Assembly (NCBI GenBank): GCA_015485355.1
Contig: WFTQ01000069.1
Coordinates: forward strand, 22,241-86,240
Length of the DNA stretch: 64,000 bases
From: a bacterium
GTDB lineage: Bacteria > Calditrichota > Calditrichia > RBG-13-44-9 > J042
Direction of reading: 5' to 3'
The notes under the pieces are model-generated. The model was not told the origin of the DNA. It made no database searches and was given only the letters and a program-made list of their open reading frames with translations. A program made the position numbers and the translations under genes. Every line of letters begins with the position of its first letter. The stretch's first letter is position 1. This document shows, piece after piece, positions 45,241-54,539 of the stretch.

Positions 45241-47802
45241 CTAAAAATGGTAACTGACTTCCATATAGAAAAAATTTTGTATCGGCTGAATCCAACTTCC
45301 CTGATAATACTTTCCGCCTGAGGGCGGAATCTCCTGGTTGTCCGAGCTGCGCGCATGAAAATAGGTGATTGGGTATGGATAATCCCGGGTGATTTTTAAC
45401 CGGACACTCAACTGAGGGGAGAGGCGGCTGTATATGGAGACCCACATCCGCAGGGCTCCCCGATAGCTGTCCATCACCAGGAACTGGGTATCTTCAAAAT
45501 TCCAGAAAAAGCCTTTATAATACCCCAGAAAGCCTTTCACTTTTAATCGACGATTGAAATTGTGGGTAAAAAAACCGCCCAGGGCTTCCCCGGGGGAGGC
45601 CATGTTCCCCGCCGCATTGGCAGCCTGGTACTCCCTTCCCGGGAAAAGGGGATAGTACAACCGGGGACGCGGGCGAAATCGGGTAACCGAACTGGAATAA
45701 ATAAAACCCAGCTCATCAAAACGGGAAAGGCGGGCGCGCAGGGTTCCTCGAAATTCATAATTTTCAAAATAATCTATGCTGCGGCTGTTCTGCTTTTCCC
45801 GTCCCTGATACTTTTGCCGCAAAGAAATGGTGATGGGGAAAATGGGACGAAAATTCAACGTCCCGACCAAACGGAATTGAGCGGCATCATCCGCTTTACG
45901 CCACCAGTTGTCGTACTCCACGGTTAAAACGATCTTACGATTCACCTGATACCGCGAATAAATATACCAGCCTTTTTCCGCCTGGGGCTGGGGATTATTG
46001 GTATACAGCTGTCCATACAGAGGACTTTGTAAATAAAAATACCGCTCGAATAGGGTCCGTTTATAGCGCCGATAATTGGAAAACGATCGCTGATACGGAT
46101 TGTCGAACCCCACGCTGTAATCCCGAAAGAGTCCCAAAAGATAAAAACTATTGTACTGCAGATACGCCGCGGCCACCAAGGCTCGGGGATTCTTTCCCAA
46201 TAAGGAAAACGATGTACTTTTGTCCAGCTCGGCATATTCCATCTGGAAAGCAACGTTTTGTAACACGCTTTGCACATTCACACCGTACACCCGCCGAAAG
46301 GAGCGAGCCCCTTTCCAGAACGGATTGCGGGAATCTGAAAACGCACCGCCGTAGGCCGCCATTATTTCCCCATCGGCCGGGCGCAACCGGTTGGCATTTC
46401 GGGGATCTACGATGTCGTCGATATCGGGACGCAACAGACGATCATAAGCACTTTCGTAATAAGTGATTCCCACCTGAGTCGTGGGGAACAGATCAAAGGC
46501 AAAATGGAAACCATATAATAGTTCTTTGACGGCATCCCGCCAGGATAGCCCCAACCGTTCCCGAAACGCATCTCCGGGTGCGTAACGGAATCGTTGATCC
46601 AGCACAATGAATTGATTGACCGGATAATGAATCCGGCCATCCAACAGCACCGGATTCCGATTCAGAACGGCATCCCGGGAATCGAAGGAGCCAAACAGAA
46701 ATAGATGGGCCCTGTGCAAACGCAATTCCGTGGCCACACCACTCAACTTGTATTGACGGGTCCGCGAATTGTCTCCCGACAACCCAAGAAAACGCTTGCG
46801 AAACCCAAAACCCGTCTTCCGGGGCTGAAAAAAGTCCGTATTTTCCATCACCACTCCCTGCCCAAACGCCAGCACATAGTTGCCCAGGTAGAGTTTTCGT
46901 ACCTCAATGGGCCCCAGTTGTTGATTCTCGATGCCTAAATAAAATTTGGGGCGGGGGATTCGGCCAAACCCCAGGTCCTGATAAAGAAAGGGCTCGTACA
47001 GGGCATGCCAGAAGGAAAAACCGACTTTGAAATTTCTGCCCCAGCTACCCATAAAACGGGTGTACACATCGGGATAGTTATTTTCGATGGATTCCGCGGG
47101 AATGATGGCCGTGGCCTCGGCCTCTTCGGTGAAAAAAGGAGTATTGTGAATGCGCACCAGCAGATGGCCATGAAATCGGCGCGTGGCCCTGGGCATTTCG
47201 AAGGTGACAAAGTCCCGGACATTGCGATAGCCGAAATAAGATAAGTGGGGCACCGCCCGCAAATCCCGAAGACTGGAAATGCGGCCCACCCGATTTCGAT
47301 AATGGATAATGGCAGCGGCGTCCACCGGGGACACCCCCTGCAGATTTAACAATTGATCGTAGGTTATCGTGTTAATATCGGCGGGTTCCAGGGCCTGTTC
47401 AATCCAGGCGTCGATCAGTGCCTGGCTGATGCCTTCATTCCCTTCCCAGCGATCCAGCTTGTAATACAGCTGTTCAATACGAGCCTCCCGTTCCGTTTTC
47501 GGCGCATACGGCTCCACCCGAATCAACGGTTTCAGACGTCGGAACAGCTCCGGTGTCATCCCTTCTATTTGTGTCAACTGATAGATGTGCCGTAAGGGGC
47601 CTTGATATTCAATTCGCTGATAGATGCGCTCCGCCAACTCCCGGGGAATCGGCAATCGGGCGATCTCTTCGTAGGAGGCATGATTAATATCCAGGGGATT
47701 GTCCGGGGTGTAGGGTGTTTCCACCGGCTGCGCCCCCATCCATTGCCTCGGGCCGATCAATAAAAGTAAGTGGATCAAACCGATCACTATCCAACCTCGC
47801 AT
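45241..47802 (-). CDS. Outer-membrane beta-barrel with N-terminal helix-hairpin-helix repeats
   Basis: Start at ATG 47802 rather than the TTG at 47808 (853 aa). After a signal peptide (IGLIHLLLLIGP...GAQ), residues ~35-210 hold ComEA-like HhH repeats: LDINHASYEEIARLPIP and, after a spacer, INTITYDQLLNLQGVSPVDAAAIIHYR with RISSLRDLRAVPHL. The remaining ~640 residues are a large beta barrel (many Tyr/Phe/Arg amphipathic strands) ending in the outer-membrane-type terminal Phe (MEVSYHF). HhH modules usually bind DNA in a non-specific way, so an outer-membrane barrel with a periplasmic HhH region is notable. It is in an operon with two PorV/FadL-like genes. Confidence 0.85.
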   Translation of the reverse strand: MRGWIVIGLIHLLLLIGPRQWMGAQPVETPYTPDNPLDINHASYEEIARLPIPRELAERIYQRIEYQGPLRHIYQLTQIEGMTPELFRRLKPLIRVEPYAPKTEREARIEQLYYKLDRWEGNEGISQALIDAWIEQALEPADINTITYDQLLNLQGVSPVDAAAIIHYRNRVGRISSLRDLRAVPHLSYFGYRNVRDFVTFEMPRATRRFHGHLLVRIHNTPFFTEEAEATAIIPAESIENNYPDVYTRFMGSWGRNFKVGFSFWHALYEPFLYQDLGFGRIPRPKFYLGIENQQLGPIEVRKLYLGNYVLAFGQGVVMENTDFFQPRKTGFGFRKRFLGLSGDNSRTRQYKLSGVATELRLHRAHLFLFGSFDSRDAVLNRNPVLLDGRIHYPVNQFIVLDQRFRYAPGDAFRERLGLSWRDAVKELLYGFHFAFDLFPTTQVGITYYESAYDRLLRPDIDDIVDPRNANRLRPADGEIMAAYGGAFSDSRNPFWKGARSFRRVYGVNVQSVLQNVAFQMEYAELDKSTSFSLLGKNPRALVAAAYLQYNSFYLLGLFRDYSVGFDNPYQRSFSNYRRYKRTLFERYFYLQSPLYGQLYTNNPQPQAEKGWYIYSRYQVNRKIVLTVEYDNWWRKADDAAQFRLVGTLNFRPIFPITISLRQKYQGREKQNSRSIDYFENYEFRGTLRARLSRFDELGFIYSSSVTRFRPRPRLYYPLFPGREYQAANAAGNMASPGEALGGFFTHNFNRRLKVKGFLGYYKGFFWNFEDTQFLVMDSYRGALRMWVSIYSRLSPQLSVRLKITRDYPYPITYFHARSSDNQEIPPSGGKYYQGSWIQPIQNFFYMEVSYHF

Positions 47803-47823
47803 GGTCAATGCCCCGGCTTTACT

Positions 47824-48702
47824 TTACCATCCCAGTTGAAAACCAATCTGATGGGTTTCCCCCAATTCACTGTGGGTCAACAAGGCATAATCCAGGCGAA
47901 ACTGAGCCACATAAACACCCAGGCCAAAGGTGAAGCGATTGGGATTGGTGGTTCCGCCAAAGCGTACATACAAATTTCGAAAAACATTGAACTCGGCACC
48001 ACCCCACACCTGGACATGCTCCGTGCCCACCACCCGGTTGACATCCAGGCTGGTTACCACCCCATCATAAGGTTCATAAGCCACACCCACGACCACGCGC
48101 TGGGGCAGATCGAACGGCGTATAGGCTCCTATTTTGGGAGTGTTAAGATTCATCAAATAGACCCCCACATACGTCCTCCCGTACACCGACGCCTGTAACC
48201 CCACATCCACTCCCAGGGTAGCCGCACTGCCCAGCGCCCCGAATTGCAGGGAGCGTCCCAGGGTCCAGTAATACCCTTTCAGGGAATATCCCAAGGCGAG
48301 GCTGGAGTGAATATCCTTCAACAGATAAAATCCATGAGAAATTTGCAGGGTATATTCGCCCGACAATTGCCGCCCTTCGTAATCCACCCCAAAATATTCA
48401 AATCCTACAGAAACGGCACCGTATTTTTCTGGAAGGGGATAGACTCCGGCGCCAAAGAAGCTCTTCAGAAAGGGGACGTTGAACAGGCGCAGGTAAGAAC
48501 TGCCGATCTGCACCCGCTGCACCCGGCTCAACCCCGCGGGATTGTAAAACGCCGACCAAACATCATTGGCGGCGGCAATGCCACTGCCACCCATGGCAGA
48601 AAAACGGGCGCTGGGAAAGCGATCGCTGAACAGTCCCGCCTGTAGAGAATGCCACCCCGCCAATAGGACAAGGCTTACTAAAAACAATTTCATACCTTTC
48701 AT
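47824..48702 (-). CDS. PorV/PorQ-like outer-membrane protein
   Basis: A 292-residue protein with a signal peptide (LFLVSLVLLAGWHSLQA). RFPSARFSAMGGSGIAAANDVWSAFYNPAGLSRV is the diagnostic opening of PorV/PorQ-like (UPF0164-type) barrels. Strand-rich sequence follows (AVSVGFEYFGVDYEGRQLSGEYTLQISHGFYL, LYVRFGGTTNPNRFTFGLGVYVAQFRLDYAL) and ends FQLGW. GGTGAG precedes the ATG. It is first of the three-gene operon, 21 bases before the HhH-barrel gene. PorV-type proteins shuttle type IX cargo in Bacteroidota. Several proteins in this window carry FlgD-like C-terminal domains, so a shuttle role is a fair but unproven inference. Confidence 0.83.
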   Translation of the reverse strand: MKGMKLFLVSLVLLAGWHSLQAGLFSDRFPSARFSAMGGSGIAAANDVWSAFYNPAGLSRVQRVQIGSSYLRLFNVPFLKSFFGAGVYPLPEKYGAVSVGFEYFGVDYEGRQLSGEYTLQISHGFYLLKDIHSSLALGYSLKGYYWTLGRSLQFGALGSAATLGVDVGLQASVYGRTYVGVYLMNLNTPKIGAYTPFDLPQRVVVGVAYEPYDGVVTSLDVNRVVGTEHVQVWGGAEFNVFRNLYVRFGGTTNPNRFTFGLGVYVAQFRLDYALLTHSELGETHQIGFQLGW

Positions 48703-48925
48703 GGCATCTCACCCCATTACCGTCACATTGGTTTTCCGATCCATCGGGATAAAACGTTCCCCTCAAATTGCAGAGACACTCCCTTCCACCACTTACCGAC
48801 AGAGGCAGGCCATAGGCCGCAATATTTCCCCCGGGAGCTTTCCCGACATCCTCATCCGACTGAACGCGGTTCCCCATCGACCGGAGCAAGCCGGGACATT
48901 TTTCCCGATTCTTCATCGAAACACA

Positions 48926-51913
48926 CTATTTTTGCAACCGCGTGCCGACCACAACGGGCACCACGCGGGTACGCTTTCTGTTGGCGAGCGGTTCGATCAC
49001 TTCCAGATGACAGATATATGTTCCCAAGGGCACCCGATCACGCAATTCGTTACGGCCGTCCCAGTACACCGTCCGTTCGATCAGCCGGGCATCCTCATCC
49101 ACCAGGGTCACGACCAATCGTCCCCCGAGATCGAATATCCGCAGGGTCACCCGATTCCCCACCGCCCCGGCGTTGTAATGGATGGCGATTTTCTCGCCCC
49201 GATCCGGCACAAAGGGGTGGGGCGGCACTTTTAGATCCACCTGCGCCAGAGAAGGCCGATACGTTTCATCCAGCACCAATTGATCTTGATAACCGGGCAA
49301 GATCTGATAATTGGCCACATTATTGCGATCGATAAACACCCCTCCCACGCCGGTGACATACAAGGCCTGGTTCACCCGAAAAAATCCGACATCGATTCCC
49401 GTGGTGCCCCAGATGCGCACCGTAATGCCCCCGCTGCCATCGTTGACGACCACATTGTAATCCAACGGCGGGGACGAGGAAGTGGTATACTTATCGGTAA
49501 CGACCCCGTGGACCCGGATCAGGGTACCATCCCAGCGGGGATCGCCGGCCCGGCGAGTCGTCAGCAAAAGGGGAGACGGCGGTTGGGCCAGAGAATCCAG
49601 CAGTTCCACCTGTACGGGTAAAATCTGGGTGGTTTGACGGTATTCGGAAACAATGCCGGTTACCCGAAGTGTTCGGTGACGGCGAAACAGCATGGTATCC
49701 GGTGCCTGAGGACTGCTGATATGGATTCCTCGTCCCGAAGCATCCTGAAGGTAAGCAGAAGTCCGATCGACCCGCAACACCCCGGCGCCAATGGTTATGA
49801 CCCCACGTACCGTCACCGGGTCTTCAAAATAATCCGGGTACATTTGCAAATCGAAAATCTGATACACCGGATTGTTACCGACCCGAATCCGGGGACTCTC
49901 AGCAATGAATTCCGGCACCCCACCCTCAACGGCCGTTTTTATCCAGATAAAGCTGAAGACCGAATCGGGCGGGCTGCGCAGATTCCGCAGGGTTACATAG
50001 AGGCTGTCCCTGGAGGTGATTCGAGTTCCGGTGATTTCCACGTACCGTTCGTCAAATTCCTGTACGACCCGAAACCGGGCCTCTCCCAGGCCGGGACCAG
50101 AAAGGTGCACATCCCGGTTCACCCCGGACCACAACCAGCGTACCGGAAGATACACCCACACCGTGCGCAGAGTATCGGTTTCATTGCCCCATAACGCCAG
50201 ATGCAAATCAATCCCCGCAGAATCGGCCGGCACAGCTTGCAACAATGCCCGGGCAAACCCACTGCCGTCGCCGGTGATGCCTCGACCCGGTTTAATAATG
50301 TCTTCCTCATAACCCAGAAGTATCTGAGCATTGCCCTGATACACATCCATGGGGCCTCGAACAACAACGGTATCGCCGACCGCGAAAGGCGATAAATCGA
50401 TTCCGGTGGTATGCCACACCCGTACCAGACAGGCACCGCTGCCGTCATCGATCGTCAAATTGACTCCACTACCCGCAGTATACTTCTCTTTTATTTCTCC
50501 CTTCACCTCCACAAAAGTGCCTTCCCAGGTCACGTCGGTGGCTTCCAGGGTTTGCAATTGTAATGGTTTCGGCAGGGGAACATTTTCTTTAATCACGGTC
50601 AGCGTGTAATCGGTAATCTCGGTCACGCCTTGATATTCATCCACCGTACCGCTGATAATCACCAGGCGCCCCCGTTTCAGCTGTTGATCCACCACCCCAC
50701 TGCGAAAAACATTGATTCCGTAACCCGAATGATCTTGCACATAGGCGTCCGTCCAGCCGGTAGTGGTGATGCCGGCACCCAACACCACAACGGCCTTAAT
50801 ATTCACCCGTTTTCCCCGATATTTGTCCGTTAACAGCTGAATTTCCGAGATCGGAGTCAGTTCGATTCCTTCTCCAACCACCACCCGGGGGCTTTCTTTG
50901 ATTGGGGCCGGTACACCTCCCCATACGGCCGTTTTTATCTGAAAAACCGTCGTCACGTTGCTATCCGGCGCCGTTAGATGTGCCAGTTGCACCACCCCTT
51001 CTTGACCGGCGCCGATTTCCGCCCCCGTTATAACCACCGCGTTGCCTTCCAGACGAACATCGGCACCGGCCAATCCCGCCCCCTCCAGAGTAATATCTTC
51101 CACCGCAAAGCGCCACTGCCACAATAACGGAATCTGAATCGCAAGCGATTCCAGAATATAATTCCCCTCGCCACGGATGGTAAACCGCAATGTGACATCC
51201 GTAGCCCCGCGCTCTACAGAATCGGGTTCCACGGTAACGATACCGCTCCCATCCCCGGGACGCGCCTGGCGGACGATCAAATCCTCCTGATACCCCAACA
51301 AAACCTGAGTATTCCCCTGGTAAATATCCAGCGGCCCCCGAAGGGTAACCATCCGGCCTACCTGAGCCTCCGATAAATCCACTCCCGTGGAATTCCACAC
51401 CCGCACCGTGCACCCCCCACTGCCATCGTCCACCACCAGATTGACTCCCGGCCCGGCCGCATAGCGACTGGTGATCTCCCCGGTCACCTCAACAAACGTA
51501 CCTTCCAAATCCACATTGTTGGCCGCTTGAGTGGTCAATTTGACCGGAGAGGGCAGGGGATTGTCACTGCTCAGCACCGAGACCGTATAATCGACGATTT
51601 CTGTAACCCCCTGATAGTTATCCACTGTTCCGGTGATTTCCACCCGATGGCCCCGCACCAGATTGGGATCCACCGAGCCTCCCCGATAAATGTTGATGCC
51701 GGCATTGGAATCATCCTGTACATAGGCATCCGTCCAGCTGGTAGTGGTAACACCGGCGCCCAACACAACAATGCCCCGGATGGTGACCCGTTTTCCCAGA
51801 TATTGCGATTCATTCTGCTGAATTTCGGCAATGGGCGTTATCTGGGCGTTCAAAGCGACGCTCAGGAAAACGAGGACGCCCCACACAGGGGATCTCAAGC
51901 GTATCCGCTTCAT
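48926..51913 (-). CDS. Large secreted protein of tandem OB-fold units with FlgD-like tail
   Basis: Start set at ATG 51913 (AGGGGA upstream; 995 aa); the track ORF adds 58 non-signal residues. A signal peptide ends ...VALNAQ. Three tandem units follow, each with two OB-fold-like domains: one like KRVTIRGIVVLGAGVTTTSW/DAYVQD and one like GTFVEVTGEI/VDDGSGGCTVRVW. Units 1 and 2 also carry an Ig/cohesin-like module ending KTAVWGGVP or KTAVEGGVP. Unit 3 leads to a FlgD-like sorting domain (KVPPHPFVPDRGEKIAIHY...GTYICHLEV). The OB pairs resemble those beside secreted lamin-tail/nuclease-type proteins, but no catalytic motif is seen. Probable extracellular binding protein; ligand unknown. Confidence 0.78.
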   Translation of the reverse strand: MKRIRLRSPVWGVLVFLSVALNAQITPIAEIQQNESQYLGKRVTIRGIVVLGAGVTTTSWTDAYVQDDSNAGINIYRGGSVDPNLVRGHRVEITGTVDNYQGVTEIVDYTVSVLSSDNPLPSPVKLTTQAANNVDLEGTFVEVTGEITSRYAAGPGVNLVVDDGSGGCTVRVWNSTGVDLSEAQVGRMVTLRGPLDIYQGNTQVLLGYQEDLIVRQARPGDGSGIVTVEPDSVERGATDVTLRFTIRGEGNYILESLAIQIPLLWQWRFAVEDITLEGAGLAGADVRLEGNAVVITGAEIGAGQEGVVQLAHLTAPDSNVTTVFQIKTAVWGGVPAPIKESPRVVVGEGIELTPISEIQLLTDKYRGKRVNIKAVVVLGAGITTTGWTDAYVQDHSGYGINVFRSGVVDQQLKRGRLVIISGTVDEYQGVTEITDYTLTVIKENVPLPKPLQLQTLEATDVTWEGTFVEVKGEIKEKYTAGSGVNLTIDDGSGACLVRVWHTTGIDLSPFAVGDTVVVRGPMDVYQGNAQILLGYEEDIIKPGRGITGDGSGFARALLQAVPADSAGIDLHLALWGNETDTLRTVWVYLPVRWLWSGVNRDVHLSGPGLGEARFRVVQEFDERYVEITGTRITSRDSLYVTLRNLRSPPDSVFSFIWIKTAVEGGVPEFIAESPRIRVGNNPVYQIFDLQMYPDYFEDPVTVRGVITIGAGVLRVDRTSAYLQDASGRGIHISSPQAPDTMLFRRHRTLRVTGIVSEYRQTTQILPVQVELLDSLAQPPSPLLLTTRRAGDPRWDGTLIRVHGVVTDKYTTSSSPPLDYNVVVNDGSGGITVRIWGTTGIDVGFFRVNQALYVTGVGGVFIDRNNVANYQILPGYQDQLVLDETYRPSLAQVDLKVPPHPFVPDRGEKIAIHYNAGAVGNRVTLRIFDLGGRLVVTLVDEDARLIERTVYWDGRNELRDRVPLGTYICHLEVIEPLANRKRTRVVPVVVGTRLQK
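49276..51845 (-). repeat. Three tandem intragenic repeat units
   Basis: Approximate bounds: unit 1 51845-50867, unit 2 50866-49873, unit 3 49872-49276 (without the Ig module). Units 1 and 2 are close at protein level (VVLGAGVTTTSWTDAYVQD versus VVLGAGITTTGWTDAYVQD), indicating recent duplication. Unit 3 is more diverged. Confidence 0.75.
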
Positions 51914-52278
51914 GGAAATTTCCCCTTCAATGCCAGTGATGAATGTTTGATATTGTAGAGACCCGCTGTTCCTTATAAGTATATAAATAAAATTTGAAAT
52001 TGTCAGGAAAAAAATTATATTCCTCCGATCCAACGGGAGGAAACCCTCATGAATATCGTCCAAGGGCGGGGTGGTGGTCGGCATCATGACGATTGGGTAA
52101 GCGAACCGTTTCCCCTAACCCTATCCCGGCTTACAGCCGTGCGGCATCAGCGGCCGTGGCAATCGGCCCATCATCGAGACCGGATCACCCGGTTTTCCGT
52201 CCGAATCAATTTTGTTTGCCGGCGACCGATTATATGGGTTACCCGAAGCCGTTGAATCAAAAAGGAGAACCACTCAAG
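51914..52278. other. Divergent intergenic region
   Basis: 365 bases between the OB-fold gene (minus) and the lipoprotein gene (plus). The left part is AT-rich and carries the minus-strand promoter below. The right part is GC-rich with a small hairpin (ACCGG-ATCAC-CCGGT near 52180) and no clear plus-strand promoter. Confidence 0.45.
51978..52006 (-). promoter_or_regulatory. Candidate promoter for the tandem OB-fold gene
   Basis: On the minus strand CTGACA and TATACT, each 5 of 6 to consensus, have a 17-base AT-rich spacer. They give a leader of about 58 bases to ATG 51913. Confidence 0.6.
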
Positions 52279-52932
52279 ATGAAAAGAATGGGGATCGGGC
52301 TTCATTTATCGGGCCTTGTGATTCTGGTATTGTTTCTTATGAATTGCGCCTCCTTTACCACCTTCCAGACGCCCGAGGTGCTGAAGGAAGGCGAATTTAG
52401 TGTGGGCGTTGGGGGTGCGGGATTGCTGTTGCTGGAATCCTCGGGACCCCGGATGACCATTGGTTCGGCGGATCTGTTCGCCCGCTACGGACTGGGCGCC
52501 GACACCGATATCGGATTCAAACTTTCAGGCATTTTTCCCTTTTTAGTGGCTTTTGGGGATATTAAACATCAATTCCTCAAAAAACCGCTGGCGCTGTCGG
52601 CCGATATGGGTGTCTCGCTGTTTGCATTCGAGGAATACCGTACGGTGGGATTGTACCCGATGATGCTGGCCGGGGTAAAGCCTTTTTTTGCCGGGGTGCG
52701 GTTAACGTATTTGATCATGGGAAAGGAGTCCTCAACCGGTGGTTCGCCCTTTTTTGCTTCGGGAAGCGAAGTGACCGCCCTATTGCCCAGTGTTGTTCTG
52801 GGTATGTACCTGGGGGACCGTTTTCAAATTATCCCGGAAATCAATTTTTACCAGAATTTTGAAGGGGAATCGTTCTACTTTTTGGGACTTGGTTTTCAAT
52901 ATAAATGGGGGGATTCCGGGAAAAGACGATAA
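52279..52932 (+). CDS. Hypothetical lipoprotein with beta-barrel-like body
   Basis: Start at ATG 52279 with AAGGAG upstream (217 aa); the 62-residue track extension lacks a signal. MKRMGIGLHLSGLVILVLFLMNCASF is a lipoprotein signal with a lipobox-type Cys. The mature part has glycine-rich amphipathic strands (GEFSVGVGGAGLLLLES, DLFARYGLGADTDIGFKLSG, FQIIPEINFYQNFEG) and ends FLGLGFQYKWG, as in small outer-membrane barrels. The combination of lipobox and barrel-like body is common for FCB envelope proteins of unknown role. It is divergent from the tandem OB-fold gene. Confidence 0.75.
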   Translation: MKRMGIGLHLSGLVILVLFLMNCASFTTFQTPEVLKEGEFSVGVGGAGLLLLESSGPRMTIGSADLFARYGLGADTDIGFKLSGIFPFLVAFGDIKHQFLKKPLALSADMGVSLFAFEEYRTVGLYPMMLAGVKPFFAGVRLTYLIMGKESSTGGSPFFASGSEVTALLPSVVLGMYLGDRFQIIPEINFYQNFEGESFYFLGLGFQYKWGDSGKRR

Positions 52933-53164
52933 AGCTGCCGGGGAGTGGCAACCCTGCTTCAAGGCGATGGAACAACGGGTCGGTGGGAAAGGAGAACGTT
53001 TTCGGACGGCAAGGAATCGTCCCGGTGCTTATCGGAAATGGATCCTCTATTATCCTCATACCTTCCTAAAAGGCGGATTTTTTATTGCCATTTTCAACCT
53101 GTCAGGGCCGCAAGTTCGGATTCATCGCCGGCAATCCGGGCACGAATTATCGGGATAGCCTTTC

Positions 53165-53181
53165 CCCCCGAACGCCGGGGG
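53165..53181 (-). terminator. Hairpin just downstream of the RlmI-like gene
   Basis: CCCCCG-AACGC-CGGGGG lies 22 bases past the minus-strand stop codon. No U-run follows, so it is only a weak terminator candidate. Confidence 0.35.
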
Positions 53182-53202
53182 TGGCATGGGGTCCGGGATC
53201 AA

Positions 53203-54393
53203 TCAAAGCACCCGCAATAAACAGGCTTTTAAATATTCTCCTTCGGGATGATAAATGCTGATGGGATGGTCGGCGGGATGACCGTATTTCCCCAGAATCT
53301 GCACATGGCGTTCTGCTTCCCGGGCCGCAGCAAAGACGACCTTCTGGAAGAGTTCCCAGTTCATGTAATGGGAGCAGGAGCAGGTAAGGATGCAACCATC
53401 CGGGTAAATTTTTTTCATTGCCAGGCGATTGATATCCTTATACCCTCGGGCACCCTTCTGAATATGGTGTTTCTTTTTAATGAACGCCGGTGGATCCAGG
53501 ATAATGAAGGTAAACTCGTTTTCCATCTCCCGTAAAAAGTCAAACACATCGGCCACCACAAACCGATGGGCATCGGGATGCAATCCATTAAGCCGAAAAT
53601 TCTCCCGGGCCAATTCCAACGCCCCCTCACTGACGTCCACCGAAACCGTTTGTGCCCCCTTCAACGCCGCATAGACGCTGAAAGCCCCGGTGTAGGCAAA
53701 ACAATTCAGCAACAACGTATCCGAATGCACTATTTGGCCGATACGCCAACGATTTTCCCGCTGGTCCAGGAAAAATCCCGTCTTTTGCCCATGAACCACA
53801 TCAACCCAGAATTTTATTCCGTATTCCTGAATCAGTATGCGGTCTGGAATGTTACCCCAAAGAACCTCCTTGTGGGGAGACAATCCCTCATCCGCCAGAG
53901 AGGCCGATTCGCTGCGTTCCAGAATGCCCAGCGGTTGAACCAGCTCCCGCAATACGTCTATGATCACCGGTTTCAGCCGGTACATTCCCAGGGAACTCAA
54001 TTGTATCACCAGATAGTTCTGGTAGCGATCCACAATCAATCCCGGCAAACCATCGGCATCGGAATTCACCATGCGATAGGCGTTGCTGAAGCGAGCAAGG
54101 TGCCGGTGGCGGAAAGCCAGAGATTTTTGCAGACGGTCCCGCCAAAATCGCCGGTCGATCGGCAAATCTTCAAAGCTTATAATACGGGCGAAGATCTTGG
54201 ATTTGGGATTGATGAATCCCTTGGCCTGAAACTGATCGTCGAAGGAGTGAATGGCCACAATATCGCCGGGTTCGAAGGCTCCCTCTACCCGCTCCACCGC
54301 CCCGGAAAAGACCCAGGGATGAAAATTGTTTACCGACCGAGCCCGACCCTTTTTCAACACAATGCGGGCATGTTTGTTTTCCCATTCCACCAT
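53203..54393 (-). CDS. Class I rRNA large-subunit methyltransferase (RlmI-like, PUA domain)
   Basis: A 396-residue RlmI/YccW-type enzyme. The N-terminal PUA domain (ARIVLKKGRARSVNNFHPWVFSGAVERVEG) recognises RNA. The middle EEHRE-like segment and GQKTGFFLDQRENR precede the SAM-binding Rossmann core (LLNCFAYTGAFSVYAALKGA; VSVDVSEGALELARENFRLNG), with FIILDPPAF as the catalytic motif IV and LTCSCSHYM following. In E. coli RlmI methylates C1962 of 23S rRNA to m5C; the same target is likely but not certain for this homologue. The promoter region is shared with the divergent HtrA-like gene. Confidence 0.9.
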   Translation of the reverse strand: MVEWENKHARIVLKKGRARSVNNFHPWVFSGAVERVEGAFEPGDIVAIHSFDDQFQAKGFINPKSKIFARIISFEDLPIDRRFWRDRLQKSLAFRHRHLARFSNAYRMVNSDADGLPGLIVDRYQNYLVIQLSSLGMYRLKPVIIDVLRELVQPLGILERSESASLADEGLSPHKEVLWGNIPDRILIQEYGIKFWVDVVHGQKTGFFLDQRENRWRIGQIVHSDTLLLNCFAYTGAFSVYAALKGAQTVSVDVSEGALELARENFRLNGLHPDAHRFVVADVFDFLREMENEFTFIILDPPAFIKKKHHIQKGARGYKDINRLAMKKIYPDGCILTCSCSHYMNWELFQKVVFAAAREAERHVQILGKYGHPADHPISIYHPEGEYLKACLLRVL

Positions 54394-54539
54394 GGATATC
54401 CAATCCCTTCCCTCCGGTTCCGAGATATAAAATATAATTCATTTCCGGGAATTTCAAATCTCTTGCCTTCAATCTTTCATATAGTAAATTCCCCAAAACG
54501 GCATTAAATTAGGGTAATACTTAACGTTGGAGACATTGA

